Source of the DNA: Codonopsis lanceolata
Lineage: Eukaryota; Streptophyta; Magnoliopsida; Asterales; Campanulaceae
Length of the DNA stretch: 64,000 nucleotides
Direction of reading: 5' to 3'
NCBI GenBank assembly: GCA_013146195.2
Contig: CM028377.1
Span: 109,196,540 to 109,260,539, forward strand
The position numbers and the translations under genes are program-made. Below the pieces are notes generated by a model, which was not told the DNA's origin, did not search any database, and worked only from the letters and a program-made list of their open reading frames with translations. This document shows positions 1 to 10,890 of the stretch, piece after piece; the first letter of the stretch is position 1, and the number at the start of each line of letters is the position of its first letter.

Positions 1-410
1 TATTGATAGTATATTATTAAATTAACATTTCAAATATTAATTTAATTTAATTTAAATTCAAGTTAACGTTACGTTACGTTACGTTAATTTAAGTTGTAAT
101 TAATGTGAATGTTTTAATTTTTGTAATTATATTGATGCTAATCATTTTAATTATTGATATTATATTATTAAATTAACATTTCAAATATTATTTTCATTTA
201 ATTTCAATTTAAGTTAACGTTACGTTACGTTAAGTTACGTTAATTTAAGTTGTAATGCGAATGTTTTAATTTTTGTAATTATATTGATGCTAATCATTTT
301 AATTATTGATATTATATTATTAAATTAACATTTCAAATATTATTTTAATTTAATTTCAATTTAATTTCAAATATTATTGATATTTTATATTAATAAGAAT
401 TTAAATTTCA
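1..410. repeat. 151-bp tandem repeat inside the CACTA element
   Basis: The block beginning ATTGATATTATATTATTAAA recurs at positions 2, 153 and 304, a period of 151 bp, with about 2.7 copies visible. Each unit contains two to four copies of ACGTT (a CGTTACGTTACGTT run), so the copies differ mainly by that pentamer count. It is AT-rich and has no coding potential. Confidence 0.85.
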
Positions 411-782
411 GTTTATTGTCAGTGACGAAATTTTCCGTCGCTGGAGGTCACCTTTAGCGACGGAATTTTCCGTTGCTGAAAGTAAACTGAAATTTAAATG
501 CTGAAATATTCAGTGACGGAATTTTCTGTCGCTGGAGGTCACCTTTAGCGACGGAATTTTCCGTCGCTGAAAGTTTTCAGAATTTAATTTAAGTTTATTT
601 TCAGCGACAGAAAATTCTGTCGCTAAAGGTGACCTTCAGCGACGGAAAATTCCGTCACTGACAAATTCCGTCGCTGCTGTTCAATTCCGTCGCTGATGCT
701 AAATTCCGTTGCTGATTCCGTCGCTAAAGGTGACCTTCAGCGACGGAAATTTCCGTCGCTGAAGGCACAGTTTCTAGTAGTG
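1..782. mobile_element. CACTA (En/Spm-type) transposon, right end
   Basis: The right boundary is TTTCTAGTAGTG at 771-782, the reverse complement of the plant CACTA tip CACTACTAGAAA. Inside it, from about 420 to 765, lie many copies of a palindromic subterminal unit (AGCGACGGAA / TTCCGTCGCT) alternating with GGTCACCTTTAGCG, in both orientations. Dense subterminal repeats of this kind are where CACTA transposases bind in known elements. Further in (1-410) is a 151-bp tandem repeat. The left end and any transposase lie outside the window, so autonomy cannot be judged. The trinucleotide GTA next to the tip is a possible 3-bp target duplication, but its partner is not visible. Confidence 0.85.
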
Positions 783-1070
783 GTAGTACTAGTCACAGTA
801 CGAACCACTTCTAAACTCTGTGTTTTGTCTGATCTGTTTCTATATTTCTATTAACTGCTTATACTTAACAAGAACCACTACTGAATCTGTGCGTTATTTA
901 AGCAGCCTATCGATCTGTTCAGAACCTCCTTCGTTTTCCGTTGCATTAACACTTCTAGTAAAATCCTTTTAAGAAATCATTAAGAAGTGTTTGAAAAAGT
1001 TTTTATAAAAACACAACTAGGCTATTCAACCCCCCTTCTAGCTTATATTGAGCCTACTCCGGGACCAACA
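783..1070 (+). mobile_element. Copia-type LTR, 3' fragment (family F)
   Basis: The segment ends in CTATTCAACCCCCCTTCTAG followed by a terminal ACCAACA, the usual 3' end of a plant Copia LTR. It aligns with 50141-50442: both share GTAGTACT, AGTACGAACCA and the CTAGGCTATTCAACCCCCC block. The 5' part is missing because the CACTA element lies directly upstream, so this looks like an LTR cut by that insertion. Confidence 0.65.
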
Positions 1071-1480
1071 ATGGTAAAAAAAAACTTTTACCATGAGAAT
1101 TTGGGAGTTCTAATCAAGTGAAAAACGTCTAAATCAAATGTGACAAAATATATCAAATAGTATTTTTACAGCAACAAATGGTAAAAAAAATATCATGAGA
1201 ATTAATGAGTTCTAATCAATTGAAACATATATAAATCAAATGTGATAAAATCTATCTATAAAAAAACTTTTACCATGATAATTGATGAGTCCTAATCAAG
1301 TGAAATACATTTAAATAAAATGTGATAAAATCTATCTATCACATAGTAACCGATTTTGGAAGAAAAAAATGGTAAAAAAAAATTAACTTTTACCATGGGA
1401 ATTGAGGAGTCCTAATTAAGTGAAACATATCTAAATTAAATGTGATACTATATATCTGATACTAATCGATTTATCATTAA
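1071..1480. repeat. AT-rich tandem repeat with internal hairpin
   Basis: Four diverged copies of a unit of about 80-125 bp. Each begins with, or has lost half of, an inverted repeat ATGGTAAAA...TTTTACCAT (perfect at 1071-1094), followed by GAGTTCTAATCAAGTGAAA and ATCAAATGTGATAAAATCTA. Copies start near 1071, 1178, 1259 and 1369. No ORF. Confidence 0.75.
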
Positions 1481-1614
1481 AAATTTAAGCATACTCGGGT
1501 AGTACATACACATTATTAACTGATCTACTATTAAGACTACTAGTTATTTAGCTCGTACTCCACACGGGTACAATGTGAGATATATATCTATATATATATA
1601 TATATATATATATA

Positions 1615-1659
<45 letters not shown>

Positions 1660-1789
1660 ATAATAATACAACGACATTATAATTAGATTGTTAATCTTTT
1701 CCATGGTTATATATATATTTTTCTATTGTTACTAATATTAAATAATTTTTTTACCTAAATACATTTAAAATTAATATAAGTTTCTAGCT
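1481..1789. repeat. Unassigned AT-rich spacer with (TA)n microsatellite
   Basis: Positions 1578-1655 are almost pure TA dinucleotide interrupted by two TC steps. The flanks on either side are low-complexity and I recognise nothing else in them. Confidence 0.7.
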
Positions 1790-2494
1790 AACGTGAGATA
1801 CATATTTTGTATTAATAATGATAGTAATTTTTTTTGATCTAAAGACTCTTAAAATTAACATTTAAATTGATAATAATATTAGAAGTCATTTTGATAAAAA
1901 CTTTTTAAATCATAATTCATTTTTAAACAATGTGAGATACTTATTTTATATTTTTATTGGTAATGAAAGTTTAAGTCTTTTATCTAAAGACTTTAAAACC
2001 AACACCACATTCTAACCATGTGGTATACATATTTTCTATTATTAATAATAGTAGTAGATACAAGACTTTTTAACCAACATTCATTTTTAAACATGTGGAT
2101 ACATATTTTCTATTGGTAATAACAAAAGATGTCTTTATCTAATGACTTTTATAACCAATACTCATTTCTAAATAATGTAAGATATATTTTTTTTGTAACA
2201 AATGTGAGATACATCATCTAAAAACTTTTTAAACCAATATCACTTTTATAACAAATGTGAAATACTTCTTTTCTATTCCTAATAATTATAAACTTTTAAA
2301 ATCGGCATCACTCTCTAACCAATGTGTAATACATATCCTCATTTGGTAATAATAGTATAAGTCTTTTATTTTAAATTTTTTATAACCAATATCTCTTCTA
2401 TTATATTGATGATAAAAGTAAAAGTCTTTTATCTAAAGACTTTTAAAATCAACATCATTTTTTAACAAATGTAAGATATCTCTTCTATTAGTAT
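1790..2494 (+). repeat. ~80-bp AT-rich minisatellite array, part 1
   Basis: Degenerate tandem copies of a unit of about 80 bp. Recurring blocks are AACCAATGTGAGATACAT, TTCTATTGGTAATAATAG and AAAGTCTTTTATCTAAAGAC. Copies are heavily diverged and differ by small indels. The array continues after the solo LTR at 3343 and again at 7865. No coding potential; short ORFs here are chance readings. Confidence 0.8.
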
Positions 2495-3342
2495 TGTGAG
2501 TGTAGGCTTGGCCCAAAATGGGCAGCCCACTTTGAACACCCAAACCCAGCAACCCAAGACCCAAACCCACTTACGTTTATTCCATCCCTTTGACTTTCGG
2601 TTGATTTGGTTTAATTTGGGAGAATCATTGATTTCCCTTATATCTATAGCTCCTTCCTTTTTCTTCTCCAATTATCCGCATCATTGTCTAATTCTTCGGT
2701 CTGATTGATTGGCTTTGGCAGTATATATACTCCTTTCATCTGCCTCTTGCTGGACACACGAATACAACCATCTTCAAAAGGAGGTAATTTCCTTTTGCTA
2801 ATCTCTCTCTCTCTTTCTTTCTCTGCGCGTCTCTGCCGTGAGCCGTGCTTCTTGGTATACACTGTGTTTGTGTGCGTGAGCTTAGAGATTTCAGTGATAG
2901 TGAGTTCAGTGGGGGGGGGTTTAGGGTGGTGTAGGATTTCTTGTTAGAAGGCTGGGTTGTATACACAATTGGGTGAAATCCTTGGAAACATTGTCCCTTC
3001 GGTTGTGAACTTTTTGGTTGGACTGCTATACTTTGTGTATAGGCAGTGGGGATCTGAGCCTAGACATTATAAGCCCTAAAAAGATTCGGGTTAGGCTTCA
3101 TTGAGCCGAGGATACTCAAAATTACTAATTTATCGTTTTATATTGTTTTATTATATACTACGTGTTGTAGATGATTCATTGGCAATATTGGAGTGTTAAC
3201 GATTTATTAGTGTGTCTTTCGACTTTGGTATATTGTAAGTTTACTGCCAAGTCAAATACGAGTATTACTTCAAAGTCTCATATTATAATTTGGTGTGACA
3301 CCAGTGTTTTGATTCGGTAAGTATCCTTATTTTTACGTTACA
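2495..3342 (+). mobile_element. Solo LTR inserted in the minisatellite
   Basis: An 848-bp block unlike its surroundings, starting TGTGAGTG and ending GTTACA, inside one repeat monomer. It is flanked by AGTAT (2490-2494) and AGTAA (3343-3347), a 5-bp target duplication with one mismatch. Removing it rejoins the monomer (TTCTATTAGTA + ATAATAG). The terminal TG...CA, the 5-bp duplication, a TATA-like TATATATA near 2723 and a CT-rich leader (2800-2840) all fit an LTR. No internal region or second LTR is present, so it is solo. Family not recognised. Confidence 0.7.
2721..2730 (+). promoter_or_regulatory. TATA-like box in the solo LTR
   Basis: AGTATATATACTCC lies about 230 bp into the LTR, followed 70-110 bp later by a CT-rich stretch. 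This is the expected layout for an LTR promoter and leader. No transcript evidence. Confidence 0.4.
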
Positions 3343-5190
3343 AGTAATAATAGTGAAAGTCTTTCATCTAAAATTAAAATCAACAACACTTTCTAACCAA
3401 TATGAGATATACATATTCTATTGATAATAATGGTAGAAGTCTTATATCTAACGACTTTAATAACAAACATTACCCTCTACCAAATGTATGATATATCTAT
3501 TCTATTAGTAATAATAATATTTTTAAACCCAACATTAATTTATAACCAATGTGTAATACATCTTTTCTATTGATAATAATATTAGAATACTTTGTAACCA
3601 ATGTGAGATACACTCATCTATTCTATTTGTGACGAAAAGTCTTTAATCTAAAGACTTTTTAAACCAATATTTATTTTTAAACAATGTGAGATACATATCT
3701 TTTATTGGTAATAAGAGTAAAAATATTTACTACAAAACTTTTAAAACTAACATCTTTTTCTAAACAATGTAAGATACAACTTTTTCTCTAACAATGTGAG
3801 ATACTTCTTTTCCATTTCTATTGGTAATAAAAGTTTAAAACTTTTATCTAAAAACTTTTAAAACAAACATCTCTTTCTAACCATGTAGTATACATCTTTT
3901 CTTTTTGTAATAATAATATTTTTAAAACAAACATTAATTTCTAACAAATGTGACATACATTCTTCTATAGTAATAATAATAGTCTTTTATATAAAAAATT
4001 TTGAAATCAACATCTCTTTCTAAATAATATGGGATACATCTCTTCTATTGGTTATAACATAAAAATAATAATAGTAGTAATATTTTATCTAAATAGTTTT
4101 GAAACCAATATCTCTTTGTAAACAATGTGTGATATATCTCTTGTATTGATAATAACATAAAAATTCGTTTATCTATGAATTTTATAACCAATATATGTTT
4201 TTAAATAATGTGGATCTCTTTGTAACCAATGCAATATATATTATCTAAAAACATTTTAAACCAATATCACTTTCCTAACTAATGTGAAATACATTTTTTT
4301 TCTAGTGATATAAAATCTTTTATAAAAAGACATTTAATGCACGCATCACTCTCTAACCAATGTGTAATACATCTCATTATTTGGTAATAGTAATAAAAGT
4401 TTTTTTATCTAAAACAATATCTAAAACCAACATCTCTTTCTATATAATGAGATATATCTCTTCTCTTATCTTTTATTAATGATAAAAGTATAAGTCTTTT
4501 TATTTAAAGGCTTTTAAAATCAACATTACTTTTTAACCAATGTAAGATTTATCTATTTTATTGGTAATAATAGTAATTTAAAACCAACATCAATTTATAA
4601 CAAATGTGTGATATATATATTCTATTGCTAATAATAGTAAGTCCTTTATATAATCTAAAATAATTAAAAATCAACATCATTTTTTAACTAATGTAAGATA
4701 TATATCTTTTATTGGTAATAATGGTAGAAGTCTTTTATAAAAAAACTTTGAAAACCAACATCACTTTCTAACCAATGTATGATACATCTTTTCAATTAGT
4801 AATTAATAATAGTATTTTTAATACAAACATCAAATTCTAACCAATGTATGATACATCTCTTCTATTGGTAATAATAATATAATATTTTATAACCATGTGA
4901 GATACACCTCTTGTAAAAGTGAAAGTTTTTAGTCTAAAAACTTTAAAATCAAACATTTTCTTTTTAAACAATGTGTTATACATCTCTTTTATTGGTAATA
5001 ATATAAAATAATTTAAACTCAACATCATTTTCTAACCAATGTGATATATACATCTTCTATTGGTAATAATGGTAAAAGATCACTTTCCAACCAATGTATG
5101 ATGCATTTCTTCTATTGGTACTTAATAATAGTATTTGTAAAACTAACAACAATTTCTAACCAATATGTGATACATCTCTTCTATTGTTGA
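3343..5190 (+). repeat. ~80-bp AT-rich minisatellite array, part 2
   Basis: Continuation of the array before the solo LTR, with the same blocks (CTAACCAATGTGAGATA, CTTCTATTGGTAATAAT, AGTCTTTTATCTAAA) in the same orientation. From about 4032 onward the array is repeated almost copy for copy at 7865-9045 as part of the segmental duplication. Confidence 0.8.
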
Positions 5191-5740
5191 AAAATGAGTG
5201 TTTTTAGTAAAATAAATTATACAACTTGAGACACAAATTTCTTTACGTGTTGGTGAAGGCAATTGCGCAAATGTGTTTTATTCGGTGAGAGCATCAAAAT
5301 GATATATTTGTTTGTTAAAATCGAGTTTTGGATAATAAGATATATATCAAGATTTAAAGCATAATACTTGTTAAAAAAATTAATGTTTTTAGTGAGAGAA
5401 ATTGTACAACTTGAGGCACGAATTTCTTTATGTGACATTTGTTTGTTGGCGAATGTAATTTCGCAAATGTGTTCTACTCGGTGAGAGCATCGAAATTATA
5501 TATTTATTTGTCCAAATCGAGTTTTTGATGAATAATATATCAAGACTTAAAGTATAATACTTATTAATTAAAAAATTAGTGTTTTTAGTGAAAGAAATTG
5601 TACAACTTGAGACACAAATTTCTTTATGTGTCATTTGTTTGTTGACAAAAGTAATTGTGTAAATGTGTTTTACTCGGCAAGAACATTGAAATGATATATT
5701 TATTTGTCCAAATCAAGTTTTGGATGAATAAGATATCAAG
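5191..5740 (+). repeat. Three tandem ~195-bp repeats
   Basis: Three units, each containing GTGTTTTTAGTG, GAAATTGTACAACTTGAG, CGCAAATGTGTT, ACTCGGTGAGAGCAT and ATATATTTATTTGTC. The GCAAATGTGTT block recurs near 5267, 5462 and 5657. The same trio appears at 9040-9595. Reverse-strand ORFs here arise only because the repeat lacks stops in one frame. Confidence 0.8.
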
Positions 5741-5943
5741 AAGGTGACACGTGGAAGCACATATTTTTTAAAACTTTAAGCATTTAACAGAAAATCCACT
5801 TGACAGCAGTGACTTTTGTTTTAGTAATTGTTAATAGATAGTTGTACAAAAGTAATAACTTAGGAAAGACGGTCTTACAGATCTCCATTACCCTACCCAT
5901 CATGTGTTGGTTGGCTAAATTATAAAAGAAGGGTCGTATTACT

Positions 5944-6733
5944 TGTTGGTGTAAAAAAAACCGTGCATTATTTTCTTCTTCCTCCTTGTCGTGTCCTATC
6001 TTTTAGGATAAGTGTTCTTATTGCATTTCTAGATAATTGCTAGGAAACTTGGTTATTACCTTTTTAAATGACTTAAGTATGACAATCCCTAACTTGTAGG
6101 AATTATAATTTTATTTCCATAATAACTCTTTCTTAACCCTAACATTGTCTTGTTAAGTGTTTTACTTGGAAGACAAGTTTTCTAGAACTCTATATAAGAA
6201 GTGAACAGCCATGGATGACACTGACCCAAACAGAGATTTTAGAGAGAGAATTTCGCACAGAGTTATGTCAGGAAACCAATGAGCTATTAAATGATCCATC
6301 ATCGGAAGGCTCATCAATTTCGATGTTCTCTTCATCAGCCTACACTTTTCGTGTTCTTATGATTTGCTGATGTATTCAAGAGTGTTTAATATAGATTAGA
6401 TATATATTCTCACATAGGAGTTTTCGTAATTATTTCCACTCTTTATAACAGTTTGTTTTCATATTGTAAGTGTTTGCAATCTTTTAATCTCGTGGAAGTT
6501 TTACCATGATGCATCATCTAAAAGTTTTTCACTTGTAGACATTAATCACTGTTTGGTGTCACTTTGTTTGTTTCGTTTGTTATTTATTTTAATTATTTAG
6601 TTGTTGTTTGTACTTGATGACTCATGAGATGATGTATCATTGGATACATCATTGGTGACTGTTTCAACAAATGTTTTGTTTATTTTCAAATCCTAGTTTT
6701 ATATAGTATTTTATTGCCAATTTGGATTCCTAA
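5944..6733 (+). mobile_element. SIRE-type Copia LTR, copy A
   Basis: Starts TGTTGGTGTAAAA and shares its whole order of blocks with the LTRs at 10103, 53239 and (reverse) 16739: AACATTGTCTTGTTAAGTG, a TATA box, CATAGGAGTTTTCGTAA, TTGCAATCTTTTAATC and a GATGATGTATCATTGG microrepeat. No clear TSD and no adjacent gag or PPT, so it is a solo or remnant LTR. Confidence 0.7.
6190..6198 (+). promoter_or_regulatory. TATA box in LTR copy A
   Basis: CTATATAAGAAGTGAACAG lies about 245 bp into the LTR. The same element occurs at 10346 and 53481 in the sister LTRs, marking the probable U3/R transition. Confidence 0.5.
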
Positions 6734-7864
6734 GACGATTTTACAGATATATGAACAAGTCTTTTTTGAAACTGTTTAACGAATCTTAATTCCTAAACCA
6801 AAACCCCACATTCTAATAACTCAATCTACTAATAAATATTGAGTCGGATCAAAAAAATCTGTTTAGCATAAACTACTGGTAAAATCGTCTTTTGTAAGTT
6901 CTTCCAAATTTCCTTAGTTAAGTTGTTGGTTTTAAATAGTGTTGGGTCTTGCCTACCAATACCATCACTATCTTTCCATATTTTGCTCATAAGCCCTCCA
7001 CTTTACTCATCTGTCTCTCATCATTCATTTTAGTGGGGCATGTCCTTGGATACACAGTACAGATTTGTTCCCTCTCTCTTCCAACAACCACTAGTACTAT
7101 TTTTTGAATAGACAACGCCACAACGGTATATATATTGTCTCATTCATGCTCTTTAATTAATACTTGTCTTCTTCAATAATTTGAGCCTCGTTTCTTAGCT
7201 CACTCCCCGTTCGGAATGTTTAAACAAACTGAGCCGGCTCAAGCTTTGCTCAGTCTCGGCCCGTATAAGCTCAAGATCGGCTTAAGCCAGAGGCGGATCC
7301 ATGCGTCTCACATCAGATACACCAAAAACAAACAAAAACAAAAAAACAAAAAACAAAAAACAAAAAACAAAAAACAAAATAATGTCGCTTTAACTTGAAA
7401 TAAATATAGGATGACGATGTTCTCACGAAATTGAACGTAATTCCAATATTAACTTTGTCATTAAACAAACAAACCAGTGAGAAAATCGTGCTAAAAATTG
7501 CACATTTTTCTTCACATTAATCATAATTTTCTAACACAATTATGATTTGTGTTGTAATAAATTATTGTTAAATCTTTGTTATGCATGTATTTATTAGTTT
7601 ATTCAAAATAATGGGATATTATGCTATTCTAAAATTATATATTGTGAGTCTAATTAATTAAAATCAATTCCTGTAAAAAAAGGTTGTCGACGTTTTTGAA
7701 TGAACTAATTTTAATTGTAAAACTGATTGAATCAACATTTGTAATTAAAATTAGAGTCTGTATTTGAAAGTTCAAATTACTGAAATCTTAGTAAAAACTT
7801 TCGTCTTCACATCAACTAACATCAACTAAGTTCTTCTGCATTGAAACACAAATTACATAGAGAA

Positions 7865-9045
7865 ATTACATCTCTTCTATTGGTTATAATATAAAAATAA
7901 TAATAGTAGTAGTATTTTATCTAAATAGTTTTGAAATCAATATCTCTTTGTAAACAATGTGTAATACATATCTTGTATTGATAATAACATAAAAATTCGT
8001 TTATCTATGAATTTTATAACCAATACATGTTTCTAAATAATGTGGATCTCTTTGTAACCAATGCGATGTACATTATCTAAAAACATTTTAAACCAATATC
8101 ACTTTCCTAACTAATGTGAAATACATTTTTTTTCCTATTGATATTAAATCTTTTATAAAAAGACTTTTAATACCTACATTACTCTCTAACCAATATGTAA
8201 TACATCTCATCATTTGGTAATAGAAGTTTTTTATCTAAAAAAATATCTAAAACCAACCCCTCTTTCTATATTATGAGATATATCTCTTCTCTTCTCTTTT
8301 ATTAATGTTAAAAGTAGAAGTCTTTTTATTTAAAGACTTTTAAAATCAACATTACTTTTTAACCAATGTAAGATTTATCTCTTTTATTGGTAATAATAAT
8401 AATTTAAAACCAATATCAATTTATAACAAATGTGTGATATATATTTTCTATTGCTAATAATAATAAGTCTTTTATATAATCTAAAATAATTAAAAATCAA
8501 CATCATTTTTAAACAATGTGAGATATATATCTTCTATTGGTAATAATGGTAGAAGTCTTTTATCAAAAAACTTTGAAAACCAACATCACTTTCTAACCAA
8601 TGTATGATAGATCTTTTAATTAGTAATTAATAATAGTATTTTTAATACAAACATCAATTTCTAACAAATGTGTGATACATCTCTTCTATTGGTAATAATA
8701 GTAGAATATTTTGTAACCATGCGATATACATCTTTTGTAAAAGTGAAAGTCTTTAGTTTAAAAACTTTAAAATCTAATATTTTCTTTTTAAACAATGTGT
8801 TATACATCTCTTTTATTGAATAATATAAAATAATTTAAACTCAACATCATTTTCTAACCAATGTGAGATATACATCTTCTATTGGTAATAATGATAAAAG
8901 TCTATTATCAAATGACTTTGAATATCAACATCACTTTACAATCAATGTATGATGCATATTTTCTATTGGTACTTAATAATAGTATTTTTAAAACAAACAT
9001 CAATTTCTAAACAATGTGAGATACATCTCTTTTATTGTTGAAAAA
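7865..9045 (+). repeat. ~80-bp minisatellite array, duplicated part
   Basis: Same monomer family as 3343-5190. Sequence order matches 4032-5190 closely, including the idiosyncratic AAAAATTCGTTTATCTATGA block, so it arose by duplication of the array and not by independent amplification. Confidence 0.8.
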
Positions 9046-9595
9046 TGAGTGTTTTTAGTGAAATAAATTGTGTAACGTGAGGTACGAATTTCTTTACGTA
9101 TCATTTGTTTGTTGATGAAGGTAATTGCGCAAATGTGTTCTACTCGGTGAGAGCAGCAAAATGATATATTTGTTTGTCCAAATCGAGTTTTGGATAATAA
9201 GATATCAAGAATTAAAGTATAATACTTGTTAAAAAAAATTAGTGTTTTTAGTGAGAGAAATTGTGTAACTTGAGGCACGAATTTCTTTATGTGTCATTTG
9301 TTTGTTGGCGAATGTAATTGCGCAAATATGTTCTACTCGGTGAGAGCATCGAAATGATATATTTATTTGTCCAAATCGAGTTTTTGATGAATAAGATATC
9401 AAGACTTAAAGTATAATACTTAATAAAAAATTAGTGTTTTTAGTGAAAGAAATTGTGCAACTTAAGGCACATATTTCTTTACGTGTCATTTGTTTGTTGA
9501 CAAAAGTAATTGTGCAAATGTGTTCTGCTCGGCAAGAACATCGAAATGATATATTTATTTGTCTAAATCAAGTTTTGGATGAATAAGATATCAAC
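9046..9595 (+). repeat. Three tandem ~195-bp repeats, duplicate set
   Basis: Copy of the trio at 5191-5740 with scattered substitutions (for example GTGTAACGTGAGGTACGAA in the first unit). Confidence 0.8.
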
Positions 9596-10102
9596 GTTTA
9601 AAATATGGTGTTAAAAGTGAGTCATTAGAAGTAATATCTTACCTTAAAGAGTTTTATCCCACATTGGTTAGAAGTAATGTTAGTTGTAAAAGTTTTTAAA
9701 TATTAGTCTTCTACTATTGACAATAGAAGAAGTTATATGTACTAATACTAATACCCCTTATCATATTGATTATTATTATTATTATGTATTATTATTAGCT
9801 AATTGCTAGAAAACCAAAAGTTTTTAAAGCTTCCACATGGATGCTTTAGAATGAAAATTTATCCAAATTATACTCTTAAAAAAATTACAATTTCACAAGA
9901 AGGTGACACGTGGAAGCACATAATTTTTTAAAACTTTAAGCATTTAACAGAAATACACTTGACAACAGTTGCTTTTATTTTAGTAATTGTTAATAGATAG
10001 TTATACAAAAGTAATAACATAGGAAAGACGGTCTTACAGATCTCCATTACCCTACCCATCATGTGTTGGTTGATTAAGCTATAAAAGAAGGGTCGTATTA
10101 CC

Positions 10103-10890
10103 TGTTGGGGTAAAATAACCGTGCATTATTTTCTTCTTCCTCCTTGTCGTGTCCTATCTTTTAGGACATGTGTTCTTATTGCATTTCTAGATAATTGCTA
10201 GGAAACTTGGTCATTATCTTTTTAAAAGACTCAAGTATAGCAATCCCTAACTTGTAGGAATTAGAATTTATTTCATAACAACTCTTTTTTAATCCTAACA
10301 TTGTCTTGATAAGTGTTTTACTTGGAAAACAAGTTTTCTAGAGCCCTATATAAGAAGTGAACAGCCATGGACGACACTGACCCAAGCAGAGAATTTAGAG
10401 AGAGAATTTCGCACAGAGTTATGTCAGGAAACCAATGAGCTATTAAATGATCCATCATCGGAAGGCTCATCAATTTCACTGTTCTCTTCATTAGCCTACA
10501 CTCTTCGTGTTTTTTATAATTTGCTGATGTATTCAAGAGTGTTTAGTATAGATTAGATATATATTCTCACATATGAGTTTTCGTAATGATTTCCACTCTT
10601 TATAACAGTTTGTTTTCATATTATAAGTGTTTGCAATCTTTTAATCTAGTAGAAGTTTTTCCATGATGCATCGTCTAAAAGTTTTTCACTCATAGACATT
10701 AACCACTGTTTGGTGTCATTTTGTTTGTTTCGTTTGTTATTTATTTTAATTATTTCGTTGCTGTTTATACTTGATGACTCGTGAGATGATGTATCATTAG
10801 ATACATCATTAGTGACTGTTTTAACAAATGTTTTGTTTATTTTCGAATATTAGTTGTATATAGTATTTTATTACCAATTAGGATCCGTAA
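10103..10890 (+). mobile_element. SIRE-type Copia LTR, copy B
   Basis: Duplicate of copy A; starts TGTTGGGGTAAAATAACCG. A TATA box (CCCTATATAAGAAG) lies near 10345. Because A and B are products of the segmental duplication, they are one ancestral insertion and not two LTRs of one element: the spacer between them is the duplicated unit and holds no gag or pol. Confidence 0.7.

Larger units (their letters stand above)
4032..7864 (+). repeat. Segmental tandem duplication, left copy
   Basis: A direct repeat of about 3.8 kb matches the following 4.1 kb in order: minisatellite tail, three ~195-bp repeats, an LTR (5944-6733), a unique spacer, an A-rich (CAAAA)n tract near 7320-7380 and a closing AT-rich segment. 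The join at 7864 runs ACATAGAGAAATTACATCTC. Relative to the right copy it lacks about 310 bp after 5739, where ATATCAAG is followed directly by AAGGTGACACG. Stretches 5741-5943 and 6734-7864 hold no gene that I can support. Confidence 0.85.

Noticed and set aside
2496..2966. Several overlapping ORFs of 70-80 aa on both strands near a TATA-like box, suggesting a small host gene
   Set aside because: All lie inside a block with solo-LTR structure. No domain, no codon bias, and ORFs on both strands overlap. CT-rich sequence lacks stops by chance.
5191..5740. Regularly spaced repeats as a CRISPR-like array
   Set aside because: Units are ~195 bp with repeated spacers, in eukaryotic transposon-rich DNA. 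This is an ordinary tandem repeat.
7196..7310. CAGAGGCGGATCCATGCG near 7288 (and 11427) as a hAT-type terminus
   Set aside because: No matching inverted end or 8-bp TSD could be found downstream.
5944..10890. LTR copies A and B as the two LTRs of one element
   Set aside because: The sequence between them is the duplicated satellite and spacer with no gag or pol, and the flanks beyond each LTR are also duplicated. Segmental duplication explains both.
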